From: Pontibacter oryzae
GTDB lineage: Bacteria; Bacteroidota; Bacteroidia; Cytophagales; Hymenobacteraceae
Length of the DNA: 64,000 nucleotides
Direction of reading: 5' to 3'
Assembly: GCF_003576375.1 (NCBI RefSeq)
Contig: NZ_QWGE01000006.1
Coordinates: 91,704-155,703, forward strand
Every line of letters begins with the position of its first letter. Position 1 is the stretch's first letter. Below, one piece after another: positions 17,203 through 25,720 of this stretch. Under the pieces are notes generated by a model. It worked only from the letters and a program-made list of their open reading frames with translations, was not told where the DNA came from and ran no database searches. The position numbers and the translations under genes were made by a program.

Positions 17203-18228
17203 ATGAGCGAATATACTCCACTTAGTGCGGTAGGCGAATTCGGCCTTATCCGGAAAATTAAAGAGAAAATTGAGCTGCGCAATAATTCTACTATCAAAGG
17301 GATCGGGGATGATGCGGCAGTGTTGGCGCCACAGGAAAAGCAGGTAGTTGTATCGTCGGATATGCTGCTGGAGAGCGTGCACTTCGACCTGACCTTCTGC
17401 CCCCTGAAGCACCTGGGCTATAAAGCCGTGGCCGTAAACGTTTCCGACATTGCCGCCATGAACGCCAAGCCTACGCAAATTACGGTGAACATTGCGGTTG
17501 GCGCGCGCTTTACCGTAGAGGCCGTTGAAGAGCTTTACGAGGGCATCCGGCTGGCCTGCGAGAGCTACAAGGTGGACCTTGTAGGTGGCGATACCACCTC
17601 TTCCAGGGCAGGCCTGGTGATCAGTGTGACAGCTATCGGAGAGGCTAAACCCGAAGAGATAGTATACCGCAATGGTGCAAAAGTAAATGACTTAGTATGC
17701 GTTACCGGCGATCTGGGTGCTGCATACATGGGCTTGCAGATACTCGAGCGTGAGAAGCAGGCATTTATGGCAAACCCTGAAATGCAGCCGGAGCTCGACG
17801 AGAAACAATACATTGTGGGTCGCCAGTTAAGGCCTGAGGCACGCATGGACGTGATCTACGACCTGAAGGAGCGCGGCATACAACCAACAGCCATGATCGA
17901 TATTTCTGACGGGCTGGCCTCAGAGCTGTTCCATATCTGCAGCCAGTCGGGCGTAGGCGCTGTGGTATACAAAGACAACCTGCCTGCTGACCCACAGATG
18001 CTGGAAACCGCCGTTGAATTTAACATCGACCCGCTTACCTGCATCATGAATGGTGGTGAAGACTATGAGTTGCTTTTCACGGTTCCGCTTGCCGCTTACG
18101 ATGAGCTAAAGAACCACCCGGACATTACCATCATCGGCAACATCACCGAAGAAAGCGAAGGCGTAAACCTGGCCACCAAATCCGGACAGGTGTTCCCGCT
18201 GAAAGCCCAGGGATGGAGCCATTTTTAA
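17203..18228 (+). CDS. thiL: Thiamine-monophosphate kinase
   Basis: A 341-residue enzyme of the PurM/ThiL ATP-binding fold; it phosphorylates thiamine monophosphate to thiamine diphosphate, the last step of cofactor synthesis, in the cytosol. Visible landmarks are GEFGLIRKI near the N-terminus, IKGIGDDAAVL (residues 31-41), SSDMLLESVHFD, VNVSDIAAMNAKP, DLVGGDTTSS, GDLGAAYMGL, DISDGLASEL and NGGEDYELLF. All metal and ATP motifs are intact and the length is normal. No other thiamine gene is adjacent. It has its own promoter and ends at the hairpin 18281-18325. Confidence 0.95.
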   Translation: MSEYTPLSAVGEFGLIRKIKEKIELRNNSTIKGIGDDAAVLAPQEKQVVVSSDMLLESVHFDLTFCPLKHLGYKAVAVNVSDIAAMNAKPTQITVNIAVGARFTVEAVEELYEGIRLACESYKVDLVGGDTTSSRAGLVISVTAIGEAKPEEIVYRNGAKVNDLVCVTGDLGAAYMGLQILEREKQAFMANPEMQPELDEKQYIVGRQLRPEARMDVIYDLKERGIQPTAMIDISDGLASELFHICSQSGVGAVVYKDNLPADPQMLETAVEFNIDPLTCIMNGGEDYELLFTVPLAAYDELKNHPDITIIGNITEESEGVNLATKSGQVFPLKAQGWSHF

Positions 18229-18232
18229 GATT

Positions 18233-18259
18233 GGCGTATCTCGTATCACGTATCACGAC
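18233..18259 (-). repeat. TACG-rich intergenic repeat, copy 1
   Basis: Reverse complement reads GTCGTGATACGTGATACGAG plus ATACG; four related copies in alternating orientation bracket the 18362-18730 gene. Confidence 0.55.
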
Positions 18260-18280
18260 ATTAAATTGGATAGACTGTAA

Positions 18281-18325
18281 ACAGAAGAGGAGCACAAAAT
18301 TGTGCTCCTCTTCTGTTTTTATTAT
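18281..18325. terminator. Bidirectional terminator after thiL
   Basis: ACAGAAGAGGAGCACA (18281-18296) pairs exactly with TGTGCTCCTCTTCTGT (18301-18316), followed by TTTTATT. Confidence 0.85.
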
Positions 18326-18326
18326 T

Positions 18327-18360
18327 GTCGTGCTACTTGATACGTACTACGTGCTACGCA
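18327..18360 (+). repeat. TACG-rich intergenic repeat, copy 2
   Basis: GTCGTGCTACTTGATACGTA followed by CTACGTGCTACGCA; same orientation as copy 4. Confidence 0.55.
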
Positions 18361-18361
18361 A

Positions 18362-18730
18362 TCAATCTTCCGGGAAAGGTATAAACACGAAGTTCTGAAA
18401 CTCGCCGTCTACCACAAAGAGGCAGCAAAACTCGTCGGGGTCTTTGTAAGCGGCTCTGAACTCCTCTATTTTATCATCCGCGATTAATTGCCGGTTCACG
18501 AAGTCCTCCAGGTAAGAGGCGTTGATGTGCCACTCCAGGGCTACCTCCTCTTTCGCCAAAAACACAGAGCCAACGGGCACCTGTGTGCGGCTAAACACAA
18601 AAATCGGGTATTCAGAAATCTGACGCTTGCGCACCTGGTACGATGCCTCCTTCAGCGTCTCGGCTACCACTACAAAGTCCTTTGAAATGGTGCCTAGGTA
18701 TTTACCGTTCAGTTCCGGATCGTTTTCCAT
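18362..18730 (-). CDS. Hypothetical protein, 122 residues
   Basis: An acidic, soluble protein without signal peptide or membrane segment. Visible features: ISEYPIFVFSRTQVPVG in the middle and a C-terminal FCCLFVVDGEFQNFVFIPFPED with paired Cys. Composition and codon use look like a real gene, and similar short proteins occur in related bacteria as far as I can recall, but I cannot assign a family. It is flanked on both sides by TACG-rich repeats, which isolates it from thiL and rlmD. Confidence 0.7.
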   Translation of the reverse strand: MENDPELNGKYLGTISKDFVVVAETLKEASYQVRKRQISEYPIFVFSRTQVPVGSVFLAKEEVALEWHINASYLEDFVNRQLIADDKIEEFRAAYKDPDEFCCLFVVDGEFQNFVFIPFPED

Positions 18731-18740
18731 ATTTATTTTT

Positions 18741-18773
18741 ACGTATCGCGTAGCACGTATCAGGTAGCACGAT
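18741..18773 (-). repeat. TACG-rich intergenic repeat, copy 3
   Basis: Reverse complement reads ATCGTGCTACCTGATACGTG followed by CTACGCGATACGT. Confidence 0.55.
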
Positions 18774-18795
18774 TATAATCTATACTGTGTATTTC

Positions 18796-18839
18796 AACTT
18801 TATACTTGCTCAGGTTTTCTCTATAGCAAGTATAAAGTT
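18796..18839. repeat. 15-base perfect inverted repeat carrying AAGTATA in each arm
   Basis: AACTTTATACTTGCT (18796-18810) and AGCAAGTATAAAGTT (18825-18839). No clear T-run follows; it may still end the rlmD transcript. Confidence 0.6.
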
Positions 18840-18857
18840 CCTCTTTCTGAGAAGAGC

Positions 18858-18889
18858 TCGTGATACTTGATACGTGTTACGAAGTACGC
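18858..18889 (+). repeat. TACG-rich intergenic repeat, copy 4
   Basis: TCGTGATACTTGATACGTGT followed by TACGAAGTACGC, five bases from the end of the RlmD gene. Confidence 0.55.
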
Positions 18890-18893
18890 TTTT

Positions 18894-20306
18894 CTATTTA
18901 GCTGTTAACAATACTATATTTTCTACGTGGTGCGTTTGCGGGAACATGTCCACGGGTTGCACACGGGTTACGTCATACTTCTCGGATAGCCACTCAATGT
19001 CGCGGGCTTGCGTGGCCGGGTTGCAGCTTACGTACACAATGCGGTTCGGGTGCACCTGCAGCAGCTTTTGCACCACATCCTCGTGCATGCCGGCGCGCGG
19101 CGGGTCCGTGATTACGACCTCCGGTCTGCCGTGCCTTGCAATCAACTCATCCGAAAGTATATCCTTCATGTCGCCGGCATAGAAGGTCGTGTTGGTAATA
19201 TTGTTGATCTGTGAATTGATTTTGGCATCCTCGATGGCGCTCGGCACATACTCAATACCAATCACTTCACGGGCCTGCTTAGCTACAAAGTTGGCGATGG
19301 TGCCGGCCCCAGTGTACAGGTCGTATACCAGTTCATTGCCGGTTAGGTTAGCCAGTTCGCGCGTTCTCTTGTACAGCTCGTAGGCTTGATCGGCATTGGT
19401 CTGGTAGAAAGACTTTGGCCCAACCCTGAACTTAATGCCTTCCATTTCCTCGTGTATATACGGCAAGCCCTTGTAGCAAATCACCTCCAGATCGTGGAAG
19501 GTTTCGTTGCCTTTAGCGTTCACCACATACTGCAGCGAAGTAATTTCTGGGAACGTAACAGCCAGGTGCTCCATTAGTGCCTGCATTTCCTCTGGCCTGT
19601 CCTCATACACCTGCACAATCACCATCAGCTCGCCGGTATTTGCGGTCCGGATGATAAGGTTACGCATATACCCAACCTGCTTCACGATGTCGAAAAACGG
19701 TAGGTTATGCTCCTTGGCATACTTACGCACCTCCAAACGAATGGCATTCGACGGGTCTGGCTGTAGGTAGCAATGCTTAATGTCGAGGATCTTATCGAAA
19801 CGGCCAGGGATGTGGAAACCCAGCGCGTCGCGGTCGAACTCCTGCCCCGACTGAATTTGCTCCTTGGTCAGCCAGCTTGTGTTAGAGAAAGTATACTCCA
19901 GTTTGTTGCGGTAATAACGGGTTTTCTCTGAGCCAAGTATAGGGTCAAACTCCGGCAACGGCACCTTACCAATGCGCTCCAGGTTATCCTTCACCTGCTT
20001 TTGCTTAAAGTATAACTGCGTATCGTAGCCGATGTGCTGCCACTTACAGCCCCCGCAGGTACCAAAGTGCTCGCAAAACGGCTGCACGCGCAGCTCCGAC
20101 AACTCATGGAAGTGAACAGGCTCAGCCTCCAGAAAGCTTTTCTTTTTGCGGGTAATGCGCAGGTCCACCACATCGCCGGGAGCTACGCCAGCCACAAAAA
20201 TCACCATGTTATCATGGCGCGCAAGGCATTTCCCCTCGGCCACCATGTCCTCGATCTTAACTTGCTCGAGTATCTCGAATTTCTTCTTCTTGCTCTTATT
20301 TCTCAC
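18894..20306 (-). CDS. rlmD: 23S rRNA (uracil-C5) methyltransferase RlmD family
   Basis: A 470-residue RumA/RlmD-type enzyme that would methylate a uracil of 23S rRNA at C5 with SAM. A TRAM-like domain (about 13-70) precedes the iron-sulfur ligands FCEHFGTCGGCKWQH (near 77-91) with a fourth Cys in DIKHCYLQP. The C-terminal methyltransferase has VYDLYTGAGTIANF, VVITDPPRAGMHEDV and the catalytic Cys in VYVSCNPATQARDIEWL. It is full length. The exact uridine (747 or 1939) cannot be fixed by sequence reading alone. No operon partners. Confidence 0.92.
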   Translation of the reverse strand: MRNKSKKKKFEILEQVKIEDMVAEGKCLARHDNMVIFVAGVAPGDVVDLRITRKKKSFLEAEPVHFHELSELRVQPFCEHFGTCGGCKWQHIGYDTQLYFKQKQVKDNLERIGKVPLPEFDPILGSEKTRYYRNKLEYTFSNTSWLTKEQIQSGQEFDRDALGFHIPGRFDKILDIKHCYLQPDPSNAIRLEVRKYAKEHNLPFFDIVKQVGYMRNLIIRTANTGELMVIVQVYEDRPEEMQALMEHLAVTFPEITSLQYVVNAKGNETFHDLEVICYKGLPYIHEEMEGIKFRVGPKSFYQTNADQAYELYKRTRELANLTGNELVYDLYTGAGTIANFVAKQAREVIGIEYVPSAIEDAKINSQINNITNTTFYAGDMKDILSDELIARHGRPEVVITDPPRAGMHEDVVQKLLQVHPNRIVYVSCNPATQARDIEWLSEKYDVTRVQPVDMFPQTHHVENIVLLTAK

Positions 20307-20568
20307 AGTGGCGCAAAATTACAAAAATCTCAGTAGATACAGGTGCTTGGTTGCCAGTTATTGGTTAATCGTTGATGGCCTATGGCAATGTAGCGGTGGA
20401 ACACCTTGTATCTTGTCTGCAGCTGAGCGGTAAGTTTACATTATGTCATTGGTTTATGAGAACACAAGGGCGCACTATACTTGCCACTGAAAGCATGCTG
20501 AAGGTCAAAGCGAGACCGTACATTCATCCACTCAACAATTTAACCATTCAACAATCAACCATTAACTT
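20307..20568. other. Intergenic region, no gene seen
   Basis: Divergent promoter space between rlmD and the SDR gene. Only short frames without start context; a run of CAACAATTTAACC-type simple sequence at 20531-20562. Confidence 0.5.
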
Positions 20569-20576
20569 TATCTTTG
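20569..20576 (+). promoter_or_regulatory. -7 element before the SDR gene
   Basis: TATCTTTG followed by CACC; transcription would begin near 20583, which excludes the upstream TTG at 20574 as start and supports the ATG at 20610. Confidence 0.55.
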
Positions 20577-20609
20577 CACCAAATTATTGCAGATGAAAGT
20601 ATAAACAAG

Positions 20610-21419
20610 ATGAAAGATAAAGTAGTGCTGATTACCGGCGGCACCTCAGGTATAGGAAAAGCGCTGGCCTTCGCCTTTGGCCGCGAGGGAGCAAAAGTTG
20701 TAGTATCGGGACGTAACCAGCAAAACCTGGATGCCACAAGCCAGGAACTAGCAGCGGCAGGCATCGACAACCTGGCCGTAAAAGCCGATGTTAGCGTAGA
20801 GCAGCAATGCCAGGAAATGGTGCAGGCAACGGTCCAAAAGTATGGCAAACTGGATGTGCTGATCAATAACGCCGGCATCTCGATGCGCGCCCTGTTCGAG
20901 GACCTTGACCTGGACGTGATCCGCAAGCTGATGGATATTAATTTCTGGGGCACAGTGTATGCCACTAAGTATGCGCTGCCTTACATCCTCGAAACCAAAG
21001 GCTCGGTTATCGGCATTTCTTCCATAGCCGGGTACCGTGGCTTGCCAGCCCGCACAGGTTACTCTGCCTCTAAGTTTGCCATGCACGGCTTCCTGGAAAC
21101 GCTGCGCACCGAGCTCTTGCACAAAGGCGTACACGTGATGGTTGCTTGCCCTGGCTTCACGGCCTCTAACATTCGTAACACGGCCTTGGCTGCCAACGGC
21201 TCCCAGCAAGGCGAATCGCCGCGCGAGGAAGGAGACATGATGACTGCTGAAGAAGTAGCAGACCGCATCCTGAAAGCCACCAAGAAACGTAAGCGCGACC
21301 TAGTCATGACCTTCCAGGGCAAACTCACTGTGTTCCTCAACAAGTGGCTGCCTGGCCTCACCGATAAGCTGGTTTTCAACCACATGGCCAAAGAAAAAGA
21401 CTCGCCGCTTAAGAAGTAA
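20610..21419 (+). CDS. Short-chain dehydrogenase/reductase
   Basis: 269 residues from the ATG at 20610. Classical SDR landmarks: TGGTSGIG (NAD(P) binding, residues 9-16), the Arg in VVSGRNQQNL that suggests NADP preference, NNAGIS, the catalytic Ser region GISSIAGYRG and YSASK (Tyr and Lys). After that comes a basic segment KATKKRKRDLVMTFQGK and LNKWLPGLTDKLVF, as in DHRS7-like bacterial SDRs acting on hydrophobic substrates near membranes. The substrate is unknown. It stands alone. Confidence 0.9.
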   Translation: MKDKVVLITGGTSGIGKALAFAFGREGAKVVVSGRNQQNLDATSQELAAAGIDNLAVKADVSVEQQCQEMVQATVQKYGKLDVLINNAGISMRALFEDLDLDVIRKLMDINFWGTVYATKYALPYILETKGSVIGISSIAGYRGLPARTGYSASKFAMHGFLETLRTELLHKGVHVMVACPGFTASNIRNTALAANGSQQGESPREEGDMMTAEEVADRILKATKKRKRDLVMTFQGKLTVFLNKWLPGLTDKLVFNHMAKEKDSPLKK

Positions 21420-21423
21420 ATTT

Positions 21424-21493
21424 ACTTGCTGGTTGCTTATTGTTGATTGTTGTGGTTAGCCTGAAAACAATCGACAACAAGCAATCAACAAGT
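21424..21493. terminator. Imperfect long inverted repeat between convergent genes
   Basis: About 27-base arms (starting CTTGCTGGTTGCTTATTG and ending CAAGCAATCAACAAG) pair with a few mismatches between the SDR and the BatE-like gene. Probably a shared terminator. Confidence 0.55.
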
Positions 21494-21497
21494 AACA

Positions 21498-22235
21498 TTA
21501 AGGCAGCTCCAGCACATTGCTTTTGCGGATGTAAGCCTTCTCCCCTTTCCACTTTATCTCGTACCAGATATCCTGCTGCCCGGTAATGGGTACCTTATGC
21601 CCCTCAGAGGCCGTAGCCAGCCAGTTTGCTCCAGCAGAAGGCGCAGACATAATGGCTACATGGCTTGCCTTGATAATGCCCTCCTGCCCCAGCGTCAGGA
21701 AATTAATGTAGTAAAGTATAAACAGCAGATACAGCGTGAACCCAAGCTTATATGGCTTGCCAAACTGGTGCCCCCTGCGCCAACTAATGAACATCACCGT
21801 AACCGCAATAACAGCAGCTAGCAGCAGCAACTCCAGAATACGCATGTAATGCTTGCTGAACTGGGTTTTAAAGAACTGCAGGTCGTTATACTCATAGCCC
21901 TGCAAGCGGTGTGCCTGCGCCAACTCCTCCATTTTTTTTAGCGTGGATCGGCTGGGCTCCTTGGTATAAAAAAGGTGGAGGTAGTACATCGCGCCGGTAT
22001 AGTCGCGCAAGCCTTCTTTTATGTAGGCCATCTTCAGCAGCATCTGAGGCGAGTAGTGCTCCTGCTTTTGCAGAATAGTTTCGTAAAGCACAAAAGCATC
22101 GGTGTAATGCTGTTTCTGGAACAAAGAATCTGCTTTAGCCAGTGTTAAATTATCTGCCTGAGCATAAGCCGGTTCTGCCAGAATGGCCAAAAAAATAATC
22201 AGAAAAGCAGATATTTTGGACAAGATGTTTTGCAT
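21498..22235 (-). CDS. BatE-like TPR and SH3-domain membrane protein
   Basis: A 245-residue exported protein. Signal peptide (IFLAILAEPAYAQA), TPR-like helices at about 30-115 (AKADSLFQKQHYTDAFVLYE, then LRDYTGAMYYLHLFYTKEP), two membrane segments (LELLLLAAVIAVTVMFISW and LGFTLYLLFILYYINFLTL), and a C-terminal bacterial SH3 domain (SHVAIMSAPSAG, IWYEIKWKGEKAYIRKSNV). This is the layout of BatE in Bacteroides aerotolerance operons, but no BatA-D genes are adjacent, so a role in oxidative or envelope stress is only suggested. Confidence 0.75.
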   Translation of the reverse strand: MQNILSKISAFLIIFLAILAEPAYAQADNLTLAKADSLFQKQHYTDAFVLYETILQKQEHYSPQMLLKMAYIKEGLRDYTGAMYYLHLFYTKEPSRSTLKKMEELAQAHRLQGYEYNDLQFFKTQFSKHYMRILELLLLAAVIAVTVMFISWRRGHQFGKPYKLGFTLYLLFILYYINFLTLGQEGIIKASHVAIMSAPSAGANWLATASEGHKVPITGQQDIWYEIKWKGEKAYIRKSNVLELP

Positions 22236-22251
22236 TTAAAATCTTAGCTGT

Positions 22252-22259
22252 TACTTTTG
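22252..22259 (+). promoter_or_regulatory. -7 element of the first tRNA-Lys
   Basis: TACTTTTG matches TAnnTTTG; start about 45 bases before the tRNA. Confidence 0.55.
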
Positions 22260-22308
22260 CATCGCAATTCAGGGGAACGCCTTGAGAACGCAAGTTAAGA
22301 AATAAACC

Positions 22309-22381
22309 GATTCTGTAGCTCAGCTGGTAGAGCAATACACTTTTAATGTATGGGTCCTGGGTTCGAATCCCAGCGGGATCA
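22309..22381 (+). tRNA. tRNA-Lys (anticodon TTT), copy 1
   Basis: A 73-base cloverleaf: acceptor GATTCTG pairs with CGGGATC, D arm GCTCAGCTGGTAGAGC, anticodon loop CTTTTAA, T arm CTGGG TTCGAAT CCCAG. CCA is not encoded. A perfect 14-base hairpin follows. Confidence 0.97.
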
Positions 22382-22387
22382 CAAGCG

Positions 22388-22423
22388 AAATAAAAAGCCT
22401 TTTAAATCGAAGGCTTTTTATTT
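22388..22423 (+). terminator. Terminator after tRNA-Lys copy 1
   Basis: AAATAAAAAGCCTT pairs exactly with AAGGCTTTTTATTT, 14 base pairs. Confidence 0.8.
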
Positions 22424-22481
22424 CCTCTTAACAAGGAGAGAAAAAAGCTGAAATAAATTTTGCGATTTAAAATAAAGCTCT

Positions 22482-22489
22482 TAATTTTG
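22482..22489 (+). promoter_or_regulatory. -7 element of the second tRNA-Lys
   Basis: TAATTTTG matches TAnnTTTG, 25 bases before the tRNA. Confidence 0.55.
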
Positions 22490-22514
22490 CCCTCCCAAAC
22501 AACAATAAAAAAAC

Positions 22515-22587
22515 GATTCTGTAGCTCAGCTGGTAGAGCAATACACTTTTAATGTATGGGTCCTGGGTTCGAATCCCAGCGGGATCA
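22515..22587 (+). tRNA. tRNA-Lys (anticodon TTT), copy 2
   Basis: Identical over all 73 bases to the copy 206 bases upstream, but with its own promoter element and terminator, so it is an independent unit. Confidence 0.97.
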
Positions 22588-22592
22588 CAACG

Positions 22593-22625
22593 AAAAGCCA
22601 CTCTTAACCGAGTGGCTTTTTTTAT
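22593..22625 (+). terminator. Terminator after tRNA-Lys copy 2
   Basis: AAAAGCCACT pairs with AGTGGCTTTT, followed by a T-run. Confidence 0.85.
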
Positions 22626-22682
22626 TCGACACAATTCTATACCCGCTTCCCAATATCTTTGCCTAGCAGACTTTCGCCTTGC

Positions 22683-23114
22683 TCAATAGTCGCTTACCTC
22701 AGGTTCATAGAATGCCTTTAAAATTTGAAGCGCCGGGTGCGATGAGTTCCCGATATGGACATTCAAGAACAAACTTGAGTCGAGGTCGCGGAAACCGGTT
22801 TTTTTAGAAAGTTCTGTAAAGGTAATCGAGCGGAGCCCCATACTCCAGTCCGGGAAATTCCGTTGCTGCAAGGGTGCTTGTGTGAGTATTTCTATGTGGC
22901 GGTGCCTGGTGTCGACTAAAATTCGCTGCATTGTGTCTTTTACGGCCCCTTCCCTGCCCTCCAACAGCTGCATGAAAGTTCCCTCGATAAACAAGAGCAA
23001 ACCTGTCAAGTCATCTCGTTTGTTGTGACATAGGCTTACCTGCAATATACTTTCGAGATCTGCAGCTGTAATACCAGAAACAGCTTCGCTTTTATACACC
23101 AGATAATATAGCAT
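22683..23114 (-). CDS. Stand-alone BLUF-domain blue-light sensor
   Basis: A 143-residue protein made almost entirely of a BLUF domain: the flavin-contacting Tyr in LVYKSEA (near residue 7), the Asn in SLCHNKRDDLTGLLLF (near 31), the Gln in GTFMQLLEGRE (near 50), and the late NFPDWSMGLRSI loop with Trp and Met. BLUF proteins bind FAD and shift hydrogen bonding on blue light. The last 35 residues are a short C-terminal cap without a known output domain, so it would signal through a partner protein that is not encoded next to it. Confidence 0.92.
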   Translation of the reverse strand: MLYYLVYKSEAVSGITAADLESILQVSLCHNKRDDLTGLLLFIEGTFMQLLEGREGAVKDTMQRILVDTRHRHIEILTQAPLQQRNFPDWSMGLRSITFTELSKKTGFRDLDSSLFLNVHIGNSSHPALQILKAFYEPEVSDY

Positions 23115-23364
23115 GCTTCAAAGTTTATTTCACATTGCTTTAGCAACCTAATATACTATAATTCACGAAAAAAATACCATAACAGTTTAACCCTATCACA
23201 TGGGTGTGCTCCTTAAGCACGTGAGCAGGTTATTTTTAGAAGCCTTGGGCAAGACTACCAGCAACCTGCGCCCTATCTACTTAGTACACAGGTTATACAG
23301 ACTGTTTATTTATTGTGTAACACCCCAGTCGTTGTAGCAACTGCTACTCTTAACACAAAGCCTT

Positions 23365-24459
23365 ATGCGATCAGCTTCAAAGCTGCTGCTTTACTTTAGT
23401 TTGCTCCTAAGCGCCTGCGGGGATAGGGCACCCTCTACGCAGCCAGCCTACCGGCAGCTGACCGAGGCTGTGTACGCCTCTGGAAAGATCCTGCCCGACA
23501 ATGAGTACCAACTCTCGGCCAACGCTGATGGCATAATCACGGCCATACTTGTAAGCGAGGGCGATACCGTGCGCGAAGGCCAGGAGCTTATGCGGGTAAA
23601 GAGCGAAGTACAGGATGCCCGCCTGGAATCTGCCGCTGAAGCCTATCGAGAGGCCCGCGAAAACTACAGCTCCAACTCGCCAGTGCTCCGCGAGCTGCAG
23701 GCAAAACTGGCGGCAGCCAAAACCAAAATGCAGAACGACTCCATAAATTACATACGCTACCGTAACATGCTTCGCGCCAACGCCACCTCGCAGGCCCAGT
23801 TCGACCAACGGGAGCTTACCTACACCCTATCAAAGAAAGATTTCGAGGCCCTCCAGAGCACTTACAGGCACACGCGCAGCCAACTATACCTTGCCCTGAA
23901 GAACGCCGAGAGCCAGTACCGTATCAGCGCAGAAGACAAAGCCAATTACGCCATCGCAAGCCGCATTAATGGCCGTGTGTATGACTTGTACAAGGAGCCC
24001 GGAGAACTGGTGCGTCGCAACGAGCCTGTGGCACTGCTCGGCGATGCCGGCAACATGTACATGCGCCTGCTCGTGGATGAGTTAGATATTGCCCGTGTGC
24101 GCGCAGGGCACCAGGTTTTAGTAAGAATAGATTTGTACCCCGATCAGGTGTTCGAGGCGAGCGTTACCAAAGTATACCCCAGACTGATATCAGAAGATCA
24201 GTCCTTTCGTGTTGATGCGAAGTTTACCGGCGAGAAGCCAGAGATATTCTACGGCCTCAACATAGAGGCCAACATCATCATCAGCGAGCGCGACAGCGTG
24301 CTTACCATCCCGAAATCATACTTGGTAGGCCAGGACAGCGTGTGGGTGGAGCGCGGCAAAGACCTGGAGAAGGTAAGAATACAGAAAGGCGTGGAGAACT
24401 TTGACCTAGTGGAGATACGTGGCGGCATTGATAAGAATACAACCATTAAACAGCGCTAA
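23365..24459 (+). CDS. HlyD/DevB-type periplasmic adaptor lipoprotein
   Basis: 364 residues. A lipoprotein signal (LLLYFSLLLSAC, Cys18) anchors it to a membrane. Then a biotinyl-lipoyl-like half motif (GIITAILVSEGDTVREGQEL, about 53-72), a coiled-coil hairpin (about 85-185), the second half motif (INGRVYDLYKEPGELVRRNEPV) and a beta-barrel with FEASVTKVYP. It would link the inner-membrane ABC transporter encoded just downstream to an outer-membrane channel. It ends 2 bases before the permease start, so the three genes form an operon of the DevBCA/MacAB type. Confidence 0.9.
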   Translation: MRSASKLLLYFSLLLSACGDRAPSTQPAYRQLTEAVYASGKILPDNEYQLSANADGIITAILVSEGDTVREGQELMRVKSEVQDARLESAAEAYREARENYSSNSPVLRELQAKLAAAKTKMQNDSINYIRYRNMLRANATSQAQFDQRELTYTLSKKDFEALQSTYRHTRSQLYLALKNAESQYRISAEDKANYAIASRINGRVYDLYKEPGELVRRNEPVALLGDAGNMYMRLLVDELDIARVRAGHQVLVRIDLYPDQVFEASVTKVYPRLISEDQSFRVDAKFTGEKPEIFYGLNIEANIIISERDSVLTIPKSYLVGQDSVWVERGKDLEKVRIQKGVENFDLVEIRGGIDKNTTIKQR

Positions 24460-24461
24460 GC

Positions 24462-25718
24462 ATGGCACTGGGGCTGGCTGCAAATATCGCTAAAACGCAC
24501 TTGCTGGCCAAGATACGGCAAACGGTGATTGCCTCGCTTGGCGTTACCTTCGGTATTGCCATGTTCATTGTTATGATCAGTTTCATGACCGGCGTAAACA
24601 AGTTCCTGGAAGACACTATGCTCACCGCTACGCCGCACATCCGCATTTACAACGACATCGAAACTAACCGACGAAGTATACTTGATGAGGTAAAGAGCGG
24701 TGAGGGCCGCATGAATGTGGTATATCATCAAAAACCGAAAGACGAAAAACTGAACCTAAAGAACGGCCTGCGCATTGCCGAGCGGGTTAGGCGGGAGCCA
24801 GCTGTGCTGGGCGTGTCGCCACAACTCACTTCACAGGTTTTTTACAACTACGGCCCTTCCGAGCTTACAGGCATACTCACCGGCGTGAACATTCTGGATG
24901 AGGATGCGCTCTACGATATCAAAACCAAGCTTAAATCAGGCTCCCTAGAGGCGCTGCTCTCTTCATCGGATGGGGTGCTGATGGGCAAGGGATTGGCCGA
25001 GAAGCTGAATGTAACCATCGGCAACCGCGTGAGCGTAACCACACCCAAAGGTCATACTATCCTGGTAAAGGTGGTGGGCACCTATCAGGTGGGTATCGGC
25101 GAGATAGATAATGTGCGCAGCTATGCCAACCTCTCCACGGTACAAAAAGTGCTGCAAGAAGACCCGCGTTACATCACAGACCTGCACATTAAACTTACCG
25201 ACCTGGAGCAGGCCAGGCCGCTTGCCAAGCGCCTGCAGAACACCTATGGCTACAAAGCCGAAGACTGGGAAACGGCCAACGCCAGTATCCTCGTCAGCTT
25301 CACAATCCGAAACGTGATGACTTCTGTGGTGGTAACGACCCTGCTGATAGTGGCCGGCTTTGGCATTTATAACATCATGAGCATGACGATCTACGACAAA
25401 ATGAAAGACATCGCCATACTTAAGGCAACCGGTTTTGATGGCCACGACATTGTGCAGATGTTTTTGCTACAGGCAATTGTTATTGGCGCCATTGGAGGCA
25501 CAGCGGGCCTGCTGATAGGCTATGCCCTCTCCTACCTGCTATCCATTACCCCATTCGAAACCGGAGATTTTCTCGCCATCGATACCTTTCCGGTCAACTT
25601 TAATCCTTGGTTTTATGTGTCGGGCATTGTGTTTGGCATACTTACCACAGTGCTGGCGGGTTACTTCCCGGCTAAGCGCGCCTCCAAGGTTGACCCCGTC
25701 AGTATATTAAGAGGCTAA
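24462..25718 (+). CDS. FtsX/LolC-type ABC transporter permease
   Basis: 418 residues with one N-terminal membrane segment (TVIASLGVTFGIAMFIVMIS), a large periplasmic MacB-like domain (about 50-270), and three C-terminal segments (about 290-410), the layout of FtsX-domain permeases. MacB/LolC-type proteins drive mechanotransmission rather than classical transport: they move lipoproteins, peptides or lipids out of the inner membrane. It lies between the adaptor and ATPase genes with gaps of 2 bases each side, so translation is probably coupled. Confidence 0.9.
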   Translation: MALGLAANIAKTHLLAKIRQTVIASLGVTFGIAMFIVMISFMTGVNKFLEDTMLTATPHIRIYNDIETNRRSILDEVKSGEGRMNVVYHQKPKDEKLNLKNGLRIAERVRREPAVLGVSPQLTSQVFYNYGPSELTGILTGVNILDEDALYDIKTKLKSGSLEALLSSSDGVLMGKGLAEKLNVTIGNRVSVTTPKGHTILVKVVGTYQVGIGEIDNVRSYANLSTVQKVLQEDPRYITDLHIKLTDLEQARPLAKRLQNTYGYKAEDWETANASILVSFTIRNVMTSVVVTTLLIVAGFGIYNIMSMTIYDKMKDIAILKATGFDGHDIVQMFLLQAIVIGAIGGTAGLLIGYALSYLLSITPFETGDFLAIDTFPVNFNPWFYVSGIVFGILTTVLAGYFPAKRASKVDPVSILRG

Positions 25719-25720
25719 GT

